Below, piece by piece: positions 52,184-60,464 of a stretch of 64,000 nucleotides of DNA. Location: positions 2,232,001-2,296,000 of the forward strand of contig NZ_CP073697.1 in the NCBI RefSeq assembly GCF_025264665.1. The letters run 5' to 3'. This DNA is from Edaphobacter flagellatus (GTDB lineage: Bacteria; Acidobacteriota; Terriglobia; Terriglobales; Acidobacteriaceae). Position numbers and translations under genes: made by a program. Every line of letters begins with the position of its first letter. Position 1 is the stretch's first letter. The notes under the pieces were generated by a model. That model made no database searches. It was not told the origin of the DNA and saw only the letters and a list, made by a program, of their open reading frames with translations.

Positions 52184-54748
52184 TCATTCGCTCCTGAGTG
52201 CGACCATCGGCTCCACGCTGGCAGCCCGGCGTGCGGGAATCAACGATGCCAGCAGCGCCGCCAAGGTAAGCAGCAGAACGGCCGAGGCGATCATCACCGG
52301 ATCCCACGGCTTTACCCCGAAGAGCTGGTCCTTCATGAGCTTGCCCGCCCCAATCGCAGCCGGGATGCCAAGCGCCAACCCGATCCCGATCTGCGTGAAC
52401 GCGTTGCCCAGGATCATGCGCACAACATGGCCGCGATCCGCTCCCAGAGCCATGCGCACGCCGATCTCGCTGGTCCGCTGCTCTACCGTGTACGCCATCA
52501 CGCCATAGAGCCCGACCGCCGCCAAAATTAACCCGAGACCGCCGAAGAGCATGGTGAGGGTGGCAATCATGTTCTCCTGCTGGAAGTCCCTGCTCAGTAC
52601 ATCTTTGTAGGAATCGACACCATAAAGCACAAGATCGGGGTCGACGCTGATCAGCGCCTTGCGTACGCGCTCCTCCATTCCCGGAGGATCTCCCGGAGCC
52701 CAGATCACAATGTTGTAGAGATAGTGCGACCAGGTCTCGCCGCTCTTGAACGCCGGGTCATCATACTCGACCGTCTGTGCCTCCGGAACCCAGAACATCG
52801 GACGCACCGGTTTCTTGTAGTCGTAGGTCATGTAGCGCATGTCTCGGACGACCCCGACGATCTCGAAAGTGCCCGCGTATTTAATTCTGTCGATGCCGAA
52901 GTGCTGGCCCACAGGATTCTCTTTCTTGAAAAACCGCTTGGCAAAAGCTTCATTGACCACTGCGACCTTGCGTGTCGTCGCCGTATCTTCCTCGGCGATG
53001 GACCGTCCCAGCACCATCGGTGCGCCCAGCGTCTCAAAGAATCCAGGCATCACCCGAGCCCAGCCCGCACCGGTATCTTCCTTGGCTCCTGGCTCCGGCT
53101 GGCCCTGGACGCGTATGCCGTCGTTCCAGCTATCGCCGCTCATCGGGGCATAGAGCGCCGGGGCGACCATGCGCACACCGGGAATCTGCTTCAGGCGATC
53201 GTCGATCCTGCGGAATAAAGGCTCCAATTGTTCCGGCTTATAGTTGCCCAGCATCGGGTTGATCTGTGCAATGTAGCGGCCTTCGGTCTCAAACCCGAAG
53301 TTCTGGTGCTCGAGGTTTCGAAGACTCCGGGCCATCAGCGCCGCCGTTGAAAGCAGGATGACGGACATCGCTGCCTGTCCGATGATCAATGATTTCTGCG
53401 CCCATGAGCGTCCTCCGCCTACCGAGCGATTCGCACCGCGAAGAGCTTCTACCGGATTCGCGTGCGAGGTCATCCATGCCGGTGCAACCCCGAACAGAAT
53501 TCCAGTCAGCACCGAAATCGCCAGCGTAAACAGCAGCACCGGTATCGATGGCGCCGCACTGACGGGCACATAATTATTCGGATTACCTTCATTAAAGGCC
53601 AGAAAGAGAATCAATTTGGTTCCACCATACGCAACCACAATGCCGGCAATTCCACCGATGATTGCGAGTACGACCGACTCGACAAGAGCCTTCCGTACAA
53701 GACGCCGCCGCGACGCACCAAGCGCCATACGGATGGATGTCTGCGCACGGTCCTTCAATCCGCGCGCCAGCATTAGGTTCGCCAAATTGCCACATGCAAC
53801 CAGCAACACACAGCCCGCCGCAATCAGCAACAGCTTCAGGCCGTCTTGATACTGATTTCGCATGTCGGTCACCCCCGCACCTCCGGAGATCAGGTGCAGC
53901 GTCTGCTGCTGCCAGAGCTGTTTCTCGCCCGGATCCATATCCGCAACATGACTCGCCAGCCAGTCGTGGAACTCGACCTTCAGCTTCGCTTCAAGAGACT
54001 TCGGATCGACGCCAGGACGTACTCTTCCGATCAGGTCCAGAAAATTGCCGTTCGGCCGCTTCAACCGCGAGGTTGCACCGTCGATCAGCAACTCTGTCGT
54101 CAACGGCAGCCAGAAGTCCGGCATGTCTCCCCCGGACAGCTTCGCTCCATAAAATCCAGGCGGCGCTACGCCGATGACAGTAAAGGGATGACCATTGATC
54201 TGGTACACCGCGCCAACGACCGAGCGGTCGGAGCCATACTTCTCCTGCCAGACATGAAAGCTCATCACCGCTACCGGCGGCGCAGACTCCTGATCGTCCG
54301 CATCCATCATCAGCCGGCCAATCCACGGCTGCACACCAAATGTTCGAAAGAAATTTCCCGATACATACTCGCCATTGCGGGTATCCGCCTGCCCCTGCGA
54401 TCCTGCCCTGCGCACACCAAGCGGCGCATTCCCCGCCTGTAACGCCGCCAGGTCGCTGAACTCCGGAGTATGCTCCCGAAAGTTCTTATACATCTCCCAG
54501 GAAAACAGGGAAAAATTGCCATCGTCCCCCTGCGTATATCCGCCCCAGTTGCAGCACCGGACCTCGTCTCCAATCCGCCACAGCTCCTCGGGCTTCGCAA
54601 CCGGCAGAGACTTCAGCATGACCTGATGCACGAGTGTGAAGATCGCCGTCGTTGCCCCGATTCCCAGCGCCAGGGTAATGATTGCCGTTGTCGCAAACGC
54701 CGGTGCCTTCCTCAACTGTCGAAATGCGTCACGTAGGTCTGCCAGCAT
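52184..54748 (-). CDS. ABC transporter permease, ADOP type (MacB/FtsX-like)
   Basis: 854 residues from the ATG at 54746-54748 with GGAGGGAAGGC upstream; the frame is open 37 codons higher. The order is: a short cytoplasmic start (MLADLRDAFRQLRKAPAFAT), helix 1 (TAIITLALGIGATTAIFTLV), a periplasmic MacB_PCD domain (about 45-250), an FtsX core with three helices (about 290-440), a second MacB-like domain (about 470-700) and a final FtsX core (about 725-854: FGGLGLILAAVGLYGVMAYT). This duplicated layout is the acidobacterial ADOP family. Substrate unknown; no ATPase gene is next to it. Confidence 0.9.
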   Translation of the reverse strand: MLADLRDAFRQLRKAPAFATTAIITLALGIGATTAIFTLVHQVMLKSLPVAKPEELWRIGDEVRCCNWGGYTQGDDGNFSLFSWEMYKNFREHTPEFSDLAALQAGNAPLGVRRAGSQGQADTRNGEYVSGNFFRTFGVQPWIGRLMMDADDQESAPPVAVMSFHVWQEKYGSDRSVVGAVYQINGHPFTVIGVAPPGFYGAKLSGGDMPDFWLPLTTELLIDGATSRLKRPNGNFLDLIGRVRPGVDPKSLEAKLKVEFHDWLASHVADMDPGEKQLWQQQTLHLISGGAGVTDMRNQYQDGLKLLLIAAGCVLLVACGNLANLMLARGLKDRAQTSIRMALGASRRRLVRKALVESVVLAIIGGIAGIVVAYGGTKLILFLAFNEGNPNNYVPVSAAPSIPVLLFTLAISVLTGILFGVAPAWMTSHANPVEALRGANRSVGGGRSWAQKSLIIGQAAMSVILLSTAALMARSLRNLEHQNFGFETEGRYIAQINPMLGNYKPEQLEPLFRRIDDRLKQIPGVRMVAPALYAPMSGDSWNDGIRVQGQPEPGAKEDTGAGWARVMPGFFETLGAPMVLGRSIAEEDTATTRKVAVVNEAFAKRFFKKENPVGQHFGIDRIKYAGTFEIVGVVRDMRYMTYDYKKPVRPMFWVPEAQTVEYDDPAFKSGETWSHYLYNIVIWAPGDPPGMEERVRKALISVDPDLVLYGVDSYKDVLSRDFQQENMIATLTMLFGGLGLILAAVGLYGVMAYTVEQRTSEIGVRMALGADRGHVVRMILGNAFTQIGIGLALGIPAAIGAGKLMKDQLFGVKPWDPVMIASAVLLLTLAALLASLIPARRAASVEPMVALRSE

Positions 54749-54855
54749 GCCTTCCCTCCAAAGCAGATATGAAGCGCAACTGTTCCCGTTTTGCTGTCTA
54801 TACGAAAAGGACGGCATCCGAGTTCCATGAAGAGTTCGGTACGCGACAGACAAAC

Positions 54856-54900
54856 ACACCTGCCCGAACCGCTGATTTGCACAGCAGCCAGGGCAGGTGT
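54856..54900 (-). terminator. Possible terminator between the small exported protein and the ADOP gene
   Basis: ACACCTGCCC (54856-54865) and GGGCAGGTGT (54891-54900), perfect 10-bp arms with a 25-base loop. On the minus strand it is followed by GTTTGTCTGTC. The long loop makes the call moderate. Confidence 0.45.
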
Positions 54901-54925
54901 TTCTTTCCTTTTTCGCGATTGGCTT

Positions 54926-55387
54926 CTATTCCGACGCGCTTACATTCACCACGTGGATCGGCAGGTCCCAGTGGTTCGCCGTCAGCTCCCATCGCCGGTT
55001 CTCGTCCCGTTTGAACGCCGCCTGGTCGGGAAAGAGCTGTCTGGCCACCTCCGCCTCCGACTGCCCGGCGGGTGCCTCCTGCGAGGCACGCACGATGATG
55101 ATGCGGTAGTCCCAGCGCGCATCTTCGCTGGTGTGCAGGCTGGGCGCGTAGACGGTGTACTCCTTCACATACCCAAGCTGCTTCTGCCGCTCGAGGATCG
55201 CAAGCTGATACTTCTTGAAGATCTGCCACCACTCATCGTGCGCGCCGTACTTCACGCGATACACCCACTCCACCGTCACCGGCCTGGCTGCCACAACCGT
55301 CTGCGCCGCCGCGTCACGACTCACGGCAAACGGAGCCAGCAGCACTGCTCCAAGCACAACACCATATACCTTGTTCAGAATCTTCAT
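54926..55387 (-). CDS. Small exported protein of unknown function
   Basis: 153 residues from the ATG at 55385-55387 with AAAGAGAG upstream. Signal peptide about 1-28 (LNKVYGVVLGAVLLAPFAVS, then RDAAAQ). The mature part has alpha/beta content with many aromatic residues (VEWVYRVKYGAHDEWWQIFK, RQKQLGYVKEYTVYAPSLHT, RRWELTANHWDLPIHVVNVS). It resembles a small ferredoxin-like dimeric barrel, but I name no family. Confidence 0.65.
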   Translation of the reverse strand: MKILNKVYGVVLGAVLLAPFAVSRDAAAQTVVAARPVTVEWVYRVKYGAHDEWWQIFKKYQLAILERQKQLGYVKEYTVYAPSLHTSEDARWDYRIIIVRASQEAPAGQSEAEVARQLFPDQAAFKRDENRRWELTANHWDLPIHVVNVSASE

Positions 55388-55683
55388 CGCACACACTCTC
55401 TTTCATCGGCAAGGACATCGCCGCCTGCAAGCTGCAGGCTCGCAGCGCGCCTGTATCTGCCTCAGGCAGACAGGACGCGCACATCATGAGAGATAGCTGG
55501 AGAGAAAATTGCTCGAATGACTTTAATTCGCAACGCACAACGCTCGCCAGCTACACAACGCTGGAGCGACAACAACGACGGCGAACGAAGTACATCGGCA
55601 TAGGTTGAAATCTATCCAACTCCTTTGCTGGCGTCAACCACGCATCGTCTCCCGAACACCGGCAAGGCATGGCAAGGCATATC
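55388..55683. other. Spacer between divergent exported-protein genes
   Basis: About 296 bp. It ends with a 10-bp tandem duplication, GGCAAGGCAT twice at 55661-55680, over the start of the next gene. No other structure is evident. Confidence 0.5.
55661..55680. repeat. 10-bp tandem duplication at a gene start
   Basis: GGCAAGGCAT at 55661-55670 is repeated exactly at 55671-55680. Each unit supplies an AAGG ribosome-site-like core for a nearby ATG (55669 and 55684), duplicating a translation start signal. Confidence 0.7.
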
Positions 55684-56268
55684 ATGAGGACCCTGAGACT
55701 CTCTATGCGAAAAACCATCCTTCTCGCGTCCCTGCTATTCGCTGCAATCGCGTTCAGCCCCAACAGCCCGGCTCAGACCGCAACCGCAGACTGGCAGGCA
55801 AAGCTCAAACAACAGCTTCCGCTGTTCGGCCACCGCAACTGGATCCTGATCGTCGACTCCGCCTATCCCCTCCAGGTATCGCCCGGGGTCGAGACGATCG
55901 AGACAGGCGCCGATCAACTTGCCGTCACCCACGCGGTACTCGCCGCGCTCGATCATTCCATCCACGTCACACCCATCATCTATCTCGATGCCGAGCTTCC
56001 CTTCGTCCCTGCCCAGCAGTTCGCAGGATTGAATGCGTATCGCGAAAACCTGAAGCAGACGCTCCAGGGACGCACCGTCCAATCGCTGCCTCACGAACAG
56101 ATGCTCGGCAAGATCGGCGAGGCAGGCAAGGATTTCAAAATCCTCGTCCTCAAGACAACAATGGCCATGCCCTACACTTCGGTCTTTCTTCAGCTCGACT
56201 GCAAATACTGGAGCCCTGAAGACGAACAGAAGCTCCGTCAGTCCATGAAGTCTTCTTCTCCAAAATAA
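55684..56268 (+). CDS. Exported RbsD/FucU-like protein
   Basis: 194 residues from the ATG at 55684, eight bases after AAGG; an ATG at 55669 in the same frame and a later one at 55705 are alternatives. Signal peptide near residues 8-31 (RKTILLASLLFAAIAFSPNS, then PAQ). The mature part LPLFGHRNWILIVDSAYPLQ echoes the GHxDxIxIxDAxFP start of D-ribose pyranase/fucose mutarotase proteins, and HSIHVTPIIYLDAELPF echoes the later part. Known RbsD/FucU are cytosolic, so an exported form is unusual. The match is by eye and the enzyme activity is uncertain. Confidence 0.55.
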   Translation: MRTLRLSMRKTILLASLLFAAIAFSPNSPAQTATADWQAKLKQQLPLFGHRNWILIVDSAYPLQVSPGVETIETGADQLAVTHAVLAALDHSIHVTPIIYLDAELPFVPAQQFAGLNAYRENLKQTLQGRTVQSLPHEQMLGKIGEAGKDFKILVLKTTMAMPYTSVFLQLDCKYWSPEDEQKLRQSMKSSSPK

Positions 56269-56355
56269 AAATAACAGCTTGTCCAAACAGCCCAGTTCCG
56301 GACGTCATCCCAGTAGCAGGAGATAATCTCCTGACTACCCACAGAGGAGATTCCC

Positions 56356-56721
56356 ATGGACTACTTATTGCTGCTTTACTCAAACGAAGACGGTTGGACC
56401 AGCATGACCCCGGAACAACAGCAACAGGGTTACGCCGCCTACATGGCCTACACCGAAGCCCTGAAGAAAGCCGGAGCCTATAAAGCCAGCCAGCGCCTTC
56501 GCCCTGTCTCTACCGCCACCACCATCCGCGTCACCGATGGCAAATCGCAGGTGCTCGACGGCCCCTACGTCGAATCGAAGGAGCAGCTCGGCGGCTTCTT
56601 CCTGATCGAAGCTCCCGATCTCGACTCCGCACTTGCCTGGGCCGCACGTTGCCCCGGAGCCAGCCACGGCACCATCGAGGTGCGCCCCATCTGGTCGATG
56701 GACGCACCACAAACCTCCTAA
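56356..56721 (+). CDS. YCII-related (DGPF) domain protein
   Basis: 121 residues. Start fixed by AGAGGAGATTCCC. The domain runs MDYLLLLYSNEDGWTSMTPE, then LKKAGAYKASQRLRPVSTAT, SQVLDGPYVESKEQLGGFFL IEA. The DGPY element with the following glutamates is the signature of the DGPF subgroup. Such proteins are the typical neighbours of ECF42 sigma factors, as here (57323-58606). Role unknown, thought to be a small-molecule or stress-related enzyme. Confidence 0.88.
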   Translation: MDYLLLLYSNEDGWTSMTPEQQQQGYAAYMAYTEALKKAGAYKASQRLRPVSTATTIRVTDGKSQVLDGPYVESKEQLGGFFLIEAPDLDSALAWAARCPGASHGTIEVRPIWSMDAPQTS

Positions 56722-56733
56722 GGAGAGAGGCTG

Positions 56734-57303
56734 ATGCGCAAACTCTATGCATTCCTTCACCTCTCCGCCGATGGCTACTTCACCGGCCCACACGGAGACC
56801 TCAGCTGGACCCGCCACGATCAGGACCCGGAGTACAAGCAGTTTGCCGACGACAATGCACGCCGCGAGAGCGTGCTTGTCTTCGGCCGGATCACCTATCA
56901 GATGATGGCCGGCTTCTGGCCTTCGCCGATGGCGCTCGAGCGCGAGCCTGTAATGGCCGCGCGCATGAACGCCGCCGCGAAGCTCGTCTTCTCCCGCTCG
57001 CTCCCTGAAGCCTCGTGGAGTAACACCACGCTGGTCAAGGACAACATCGTCGACGAGATGCGCCGGCTGAAGCAGCAGCCCGGCCCCGATCTCACCATCC
57101 TCGGCTCCGGCTCGCTGGTTCGCCAGTTTGCCGAGGCCGGCGTGCTCGATGAGTTCCAGCTCCTCATCACACCGGTCGTCATCGGCGGAGGCCGAACTCT
57201 CTTCGAAGGCGTCACCCGAAGACTCGATCTCGATCATGTCTCGACACGCACCTTTCAGAACGGCAAGGTTCTGCTCATCTATAAACCAACCGAACCGAAG
57301 TGA
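56734..57303 (+). CDS. Dihydrofolate reductase-family (RibD C-terminal-like) protein
   Basis: 189 residues with AAGGAGAGAGGCTG upstream. N-terminus RKLYAFLHLSADGYFTGPHG, then VLVFGRITYQMMAGFWPSPM, AKLVFSRSLPEASWSNTTLV and LTILGSGSLVRQFAEAGVLD followed by EFQLLITPVVIGGGRTLFEG. This is the DHFR-like fold of RibD-C/YyaP proteins, using NAD(P)H on an unknown substrate. It is 12 bp from the YCII gene and 19 bp from the sigma gene, so one operon. Confidence 0.9.
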   Translation: MRKLYAFLHLSADGYFTGPHGDLSWTRHDQDPEYKQFADDNARRESVLVFGRITYQMMAGFWPSPMALEREPVMAARMNAAAKLVFSRSLPEASWSNTTLVKDNIVDEMRRLKQQPGPDLTILGSGSLVRQFAEAGVLDEFQLLITPVVIGGGRTLFEGVTRRLDLDHVSTRTFQNGKVLLIYKPTEPK

Positions 57304-57322
57304 CCGCAATACGAGATCCACG

Positions 57323-58606
57323 ATGGAAGCAATGTTCCAGGAACAGGCACAACACGCGGAGCAGGCACACCTCACAGCCGATGCGGTCGCGCGGCGAAGC
57401 TACGGCAAGCTCGTAGCCTTCCTCGCCGCGCGCACGCACAACGTCGCCTCGGCAGAAGACGCGCTCTCCGATGCCTTCGCCGCCGCACTCGCCGACTGGC
57501 CACGCAACGGCTGCCCGCAGAATCCCGAGGCGTGGCTGCTGACAGCCGCACGGCGCAAACTCATCGATGCCTCGCGCCGCCGCAACACCAGCGACGCCGC
57601 CGTGCCACAGCTCCAGCTGCTCGCCGAAGAGATGGAGTCCGCCTCAACCGAACCGTCTCTGCCCGACCGCCGCCTCGGGTTGATGTTCGCCTGCGCACAT
57701 CCCGCCATCGACGTCGAAGTGCGCGCGCCGCTGATGCTGCAGGTCGTCGTCGGACTCGATGCCAAAACCATCGCCTCGGCCTTCCTCATGTCTCCCGCCG
57801 CGATGAGCAAGCGTCTCGTCCGCGCCAAGACAAAGATCCAGCAGGCCGGCATTCCCTTCCACATCCCCGAGCGCGATGAGCTGGCCTCAAGACTCGACGC
57901 CGTGCTCGACTCCATCTACGCCGCCTTCGCCGAAGGATGGACCGACCCCGGCGGCACCGACCTCGCGCGGCGCAATCTCACCGAAGAGGCCTTCTTCCTT
58001 GCACGTCTTCTCGTCGAGCTTCTGCCCAACGAACCGGAACCGCTCGGCCTGCTCGCGCTCATGCTCTATGCTGATGCACGACGCAACGCACGACGCAGCA
58101 AAAGCGGCGACTACATTCCTCTCGCCCAACAAGACACCACGTTATGGAACGATTGCATGATCGACGAAGCAGAGACGCTGCTGCGACACGTCAGCGCATT
58201 CGAAACCATCGGACGCTACCAGATCGAAGCCGCCATCCAGTCCGCACATATCATGCGTCACCGCAGCGGTCACGACAACTGGCCGACCGTCGTGGAACTA
58301 TACAACGCGCTCGCTACCGTCTCATGTTCTCCCGTCGTCGCCATCAACCGTGCACTCGCCATCGCTGAGGCCGAAGGCCCGCGTGCAGGGCTCGACGCCA
58401 TGCCACGGCTCGCAGACGATGCACGACTCAACCAGTACCAGCCCTTCTGGGCAGCGCGTGCCGAGCTGCTCTCGCGCATCGGTGCCAGCAACAAAGCGCG
58501 CGAAGCCTACGACATCGCCATCGGCCTCGAACGCGATCCCGCGGTCCGCAGCTTCCTGCAACAACGTCTCGCCGCATTAACCGTCCCGCGTACGTCCGTG
58601 AACTAA
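57323..58606 (+). CDS. ECF42-type RNA polymerase sigma factor with C-terminal TPR-like domain
   Basis: 427 residues from the ATG at 57323; an upstream in-frame extension would lie inside the DHFR gene. Sigma-2 region about 25-95 (GKLVAFLAARTHNVASAEDA and ADWPRNGCPQNPEAWLLTAA). Sigma-4 about 120-180 (FACAHPAIDVEVRAPLMLQV, SPAAMSKRLVRAKTKIQQAG). A roughly 240-residue helical C-terminal extension (NEPEPLGLLALMLYADARRN, GRYQIEAAIQSAHIMRHRSG, CSPVVAINRALAIAEAEGPR) carries TPR-like repeats. No anti-sigma factor is near, as usual for ECF42, where this extension is thought to control activity. It probably governs the YCII/DHFR genes upstream. Confidence 0.9.
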   Translation: MEAMFQEQAQHAEQAHLTADAVARRSYGKLVAFLAARTHNVASAEDALSDAFAAALADWPRNGCPQNPEAWLLTAARRKLIDASRRRNTSDAAVPQLQLLAEEMESASTEPSLPDRRLGLMFACAHPAIDVEVRAPLMLQVVVGLDAKTIASAFLMSPAAMSKRLVRAKTKIQQAGIPFHIPERDELASRLDAVLDSIYAAFAEGWTDPGGTDLARRNLTEEAFFLARLLVELLPNEPEPLGLLALMLYADARRNARRSKSGDYIPLAQQDTTLWNDCMIDEAETLLRHVSAFETIGRYQIEAAIQSAHIMRHRSGHDNWPTVVELYNALATVSCSPVVAINRALAIAEAEGPRAGLDAMPRLADDARLNQYQPFWAARAELLSRIGASNKAREAYDIAIGLERDPAVRSFLQQRLAALTVPRTSVN

Positions 58607-58626
58607 AACGCCAAACAACGGTGAAC

Positions 58627-58632
58627 TAGAAT
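58627..58632 (+). promoter_or_regulatory. Candidate -10 box just before a methyltransferase start
   Basis: TAGAAT ends nine bases before the ATG at 58642, leaving a leader of about two to four bases and no Shine-Dalgarno. Confidence 0.4.
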
Positions 58633-58641
58633 GGATGAACG

Positions 58642-59487
58642 ATGGAAGAAGCGCGACCCTCACGCACCGCTCTCCGCGTCGCCATGCGTCGCGCCGCGCA
58701 CCAGCTTTACGATGCACAACCGCTCATCTTCAATGATCCCCTCGCCGTCTCCATCCTCGGCAAAGAGTATCTTCCCGAAATCGAGCGCACGCAGTTCAAG
58801 CTGAACAAGCCCTTCTCCGTCGCACTGCGCGCCTTTCTCGTCACGCGCAGCCGCCATGCCGAAGACCTGCTCGCGCACGCTGTAGCGCAGGGCATTACGC
58901 AGTACGTGCTGCTCGGCGCTGGACTCGACACCTTCGCCTATCGCAATCCATATCCACACCTGCAGGTCTTCGAAGTGGACCACCCTGCCACGCAGCAGTG
59001 GAAGCGCGAACTGCTTGCAACCAACAACATTGCTACACGGGCAAACCTCACCTGGGCACCCGTCGACTTCGAACATCAGCAGCTCGCCGCTCAACTCGCC
59101 GCCGCAGGACACGATGCCACCAAACCCACCTTCTTCGCATGGCTCGGCGTCGTACCCTATCTCACCGAGCCTGCCTTCCGCTCCACGCTCTCGCTCATCG
59201 CATCGTCGCCCGCAGGCAGCGGCCTCGTCATGGACTACGGCCAGCCACGCTCCGCGCTCCCTTTCCTCGAACAGCTCGCGCACGATTCCTTAGCATCAAG
59301 AGTGCAGCTTGCCGGTGAGCCCTTCCAGCTCTTCTTCACACCGCAGCAGATGGCCGCCGAGCTCTCCGCATTCCACACCATCGAAGACCTCGGCACGCCC
59401 GAGCTCAACGCACGCTACTGCGACCATCGCATCGACAACCTGAAGCTCCTCGGTGCAGCCGCGCGCATCGTCAGCGCCTGGACATAA
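58642..59487 (+). CDS. Class I SAM-dependent methyltransferase, leucine-carboxyl-methyltransferase-like (PPM family)
   Basis: 281 residues. The family N-terminus LYDAQPLIFNDPLAVSILGK is followed by the SAM site YVLLGAGLDTFAYRNPYPHL and the acidic residue in QVFEVDHPATQQWKRELLA. Later: FFAWLGVVPYLTEPAFRSTL and GLVMDYGQPRSALPFLEQLA. The target (small molecule or protein carboxylate) is unknown. It begins 35 bp after the sigma factor gene but may have its own promoter. Confidence 0.9.
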   Translation: MEEARPSRTALRVAMRRAAHQLYDAQPLIFNDPLAVSILGKEYLPEIERTQFKLNKPFSVALRAFLVTRSRHAEDLLAHAVAQGITQYVLLGAGLDTFAYRNPYPHLQVFEVDHPATQQWKRELLATNNIATRANLTWAPVDFEHQQLAAQLAAAGHDATKPTFFAWLGVVPYLTEPAFRSTLSLIASSPAGSGLVMDYGQPRSALPFLEQLAHDSLASRVQLAGEPFQLFFTPQQMAAELSAFHTIEDLGTPELNARYCDHRIDNLKLLGAAARIVSAWT

Positions 59488-59541
59488 CGTCTTCAGAAAT
59501 TCATTCAACTTTCTTGCGCACTTCAAAACGCCGCCGGTAGC

Positions 59542-60435
59542 ATGTCTCTGTCACGCGGGCTCACCATCCTGATCCAGCCGAGAGTGCACGTCATGAACGT
59601 TCCCGTCGCAGACCTCCGATACGCCAAAGACATCGCCATTCCCATCATCGACGTTGTATACACACGCTACGGTGGAGGCTCAGCCTCGGTTCCCGGCATC
59701 ATCCCTCTGGGCGACATCCACGCCGACACCGGCGCGATGCACGCACTCGCCGAAACCACAGACCTGCGGACCCGCGTCCTGTTGAAGGCCGCCTTCGCTG
59801 ACGGAACTTTATTCGGAACCATCGACAAAGATGAGGCCACGCGCACAGGCTTCATCGCCTTCCGGGGAACCAAAAGCTTTACCGAATGGATCGACGATGT
59901 TCTCTTCGAACCCGTCACCTTCTCCGAAGTCGGCGCACAGGCACCGCGCGTTCACGCCGGCTTCCACAAGGTCTACCTGCTCGCCCGCCAAAGCCTCATG
60001 GATCAGCTGCATCTCCTCAGCGGCATCGATCGCCTCATCGTCACCGGCCACAGCCTCGGCGCTGCCGTCGCCAGCCTCTGCGCACTCGATCTCGCCGTGC
60101 ACGGAGGCTTCCATAATCTGTGCTGCTGGACCTTCGCCAGCCCGCGCACCTACTTCCTCAGCGCGTCGGCCTTCAATCAAAAAATCACGCAGAGCCTGCG
60201 CGTCGCCAACCCCGTCGACATCGTCACGCACGTCCCTTCCATCGTGCAGGGATACGTCCACGTCACCGGCGGCTTCGACATCGACCCCAAGATCGAAGAC
60301 TTCCACAGCCTCGACCTCACCTACGCACCCGGCATCGCGAAGAAAATCGGCTCCATGACCGCGCACGCCATCTCACTGACCGGCAGCGAAGACGAAGAGC
60401 TGCGCTCCATGTTTCAGATGGCCACACCCAGCTAG
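59542..60435 (+). CDS. Class 3 lipase family protein
   Basis: 297 residues from the ATG at 59542; an ATG at 59593 (MNVPVADLRYAKDIAIPIID) is a good alternative and neither has a strong ribosome site. The alpha/beta-hydrolase core shows the nucleophile Ser in LIVTGHSLGAAVASLCALDL, the acid in RVANPVDIVTHVPSIVQG and a likely His in IEDFHSLDLTYAPGI. Upstream are GFIAFRGTKSFTEWIDDVLF and VHAGFHKVYLLARQSLMDQL, the oxyanion-loop and lid regions of Lipase_3. No signal peptide. Substrate unknown. Confidence 0.9.
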   Translation: MSLSRGLTILIQPRVHVMNVPVADLRYAKDIAIPIIDVVYTRYGGGSASVPGIIPLGDIHADTGAMHALAETTDLRTRVLLKAAFADGTLFGTIDKDEATRTGFIAFRGTKSFTEWIDDVLFEPVTFSEVGAQAPRVHAGFHKVYLLARQSLMDQLHLLSGIDRLIVTGHSLGAAVASLCALDLAVHGGFHNLCCWTFASPRTYFLSASAFNQKITQSLRVANPVDIVTHVPSIVQGYVHVTGGFDIDPKIEDFHSLDLTYAPGIAKKIGSMTAHAISLTGSEDEELRSMFQMATPS

Positions 60436-60452
60436 CATTCATCGGCTGGGTG

Positions 60453-60458
60453 TAGCAT
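60453..60458 (+). promoter_or_regulatory. Candidate -10 box before the ligase gene
   Basis: TAGCAT ends six bases before the GTG at 60465. The match is imperfect, but the spacing repeats the pattern seen at glyA and at 21144, and no Shine-Dalgarno is present. Confidence 0.3.
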
Positions 60459-60464
60459 CGTTGC

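Noticed and set aside
57128..57322. N-terminal extension of the sigma factor
   Set aside because: It lies inside the DHFR-like gene in another frame and is Ser-rich without sigma features.
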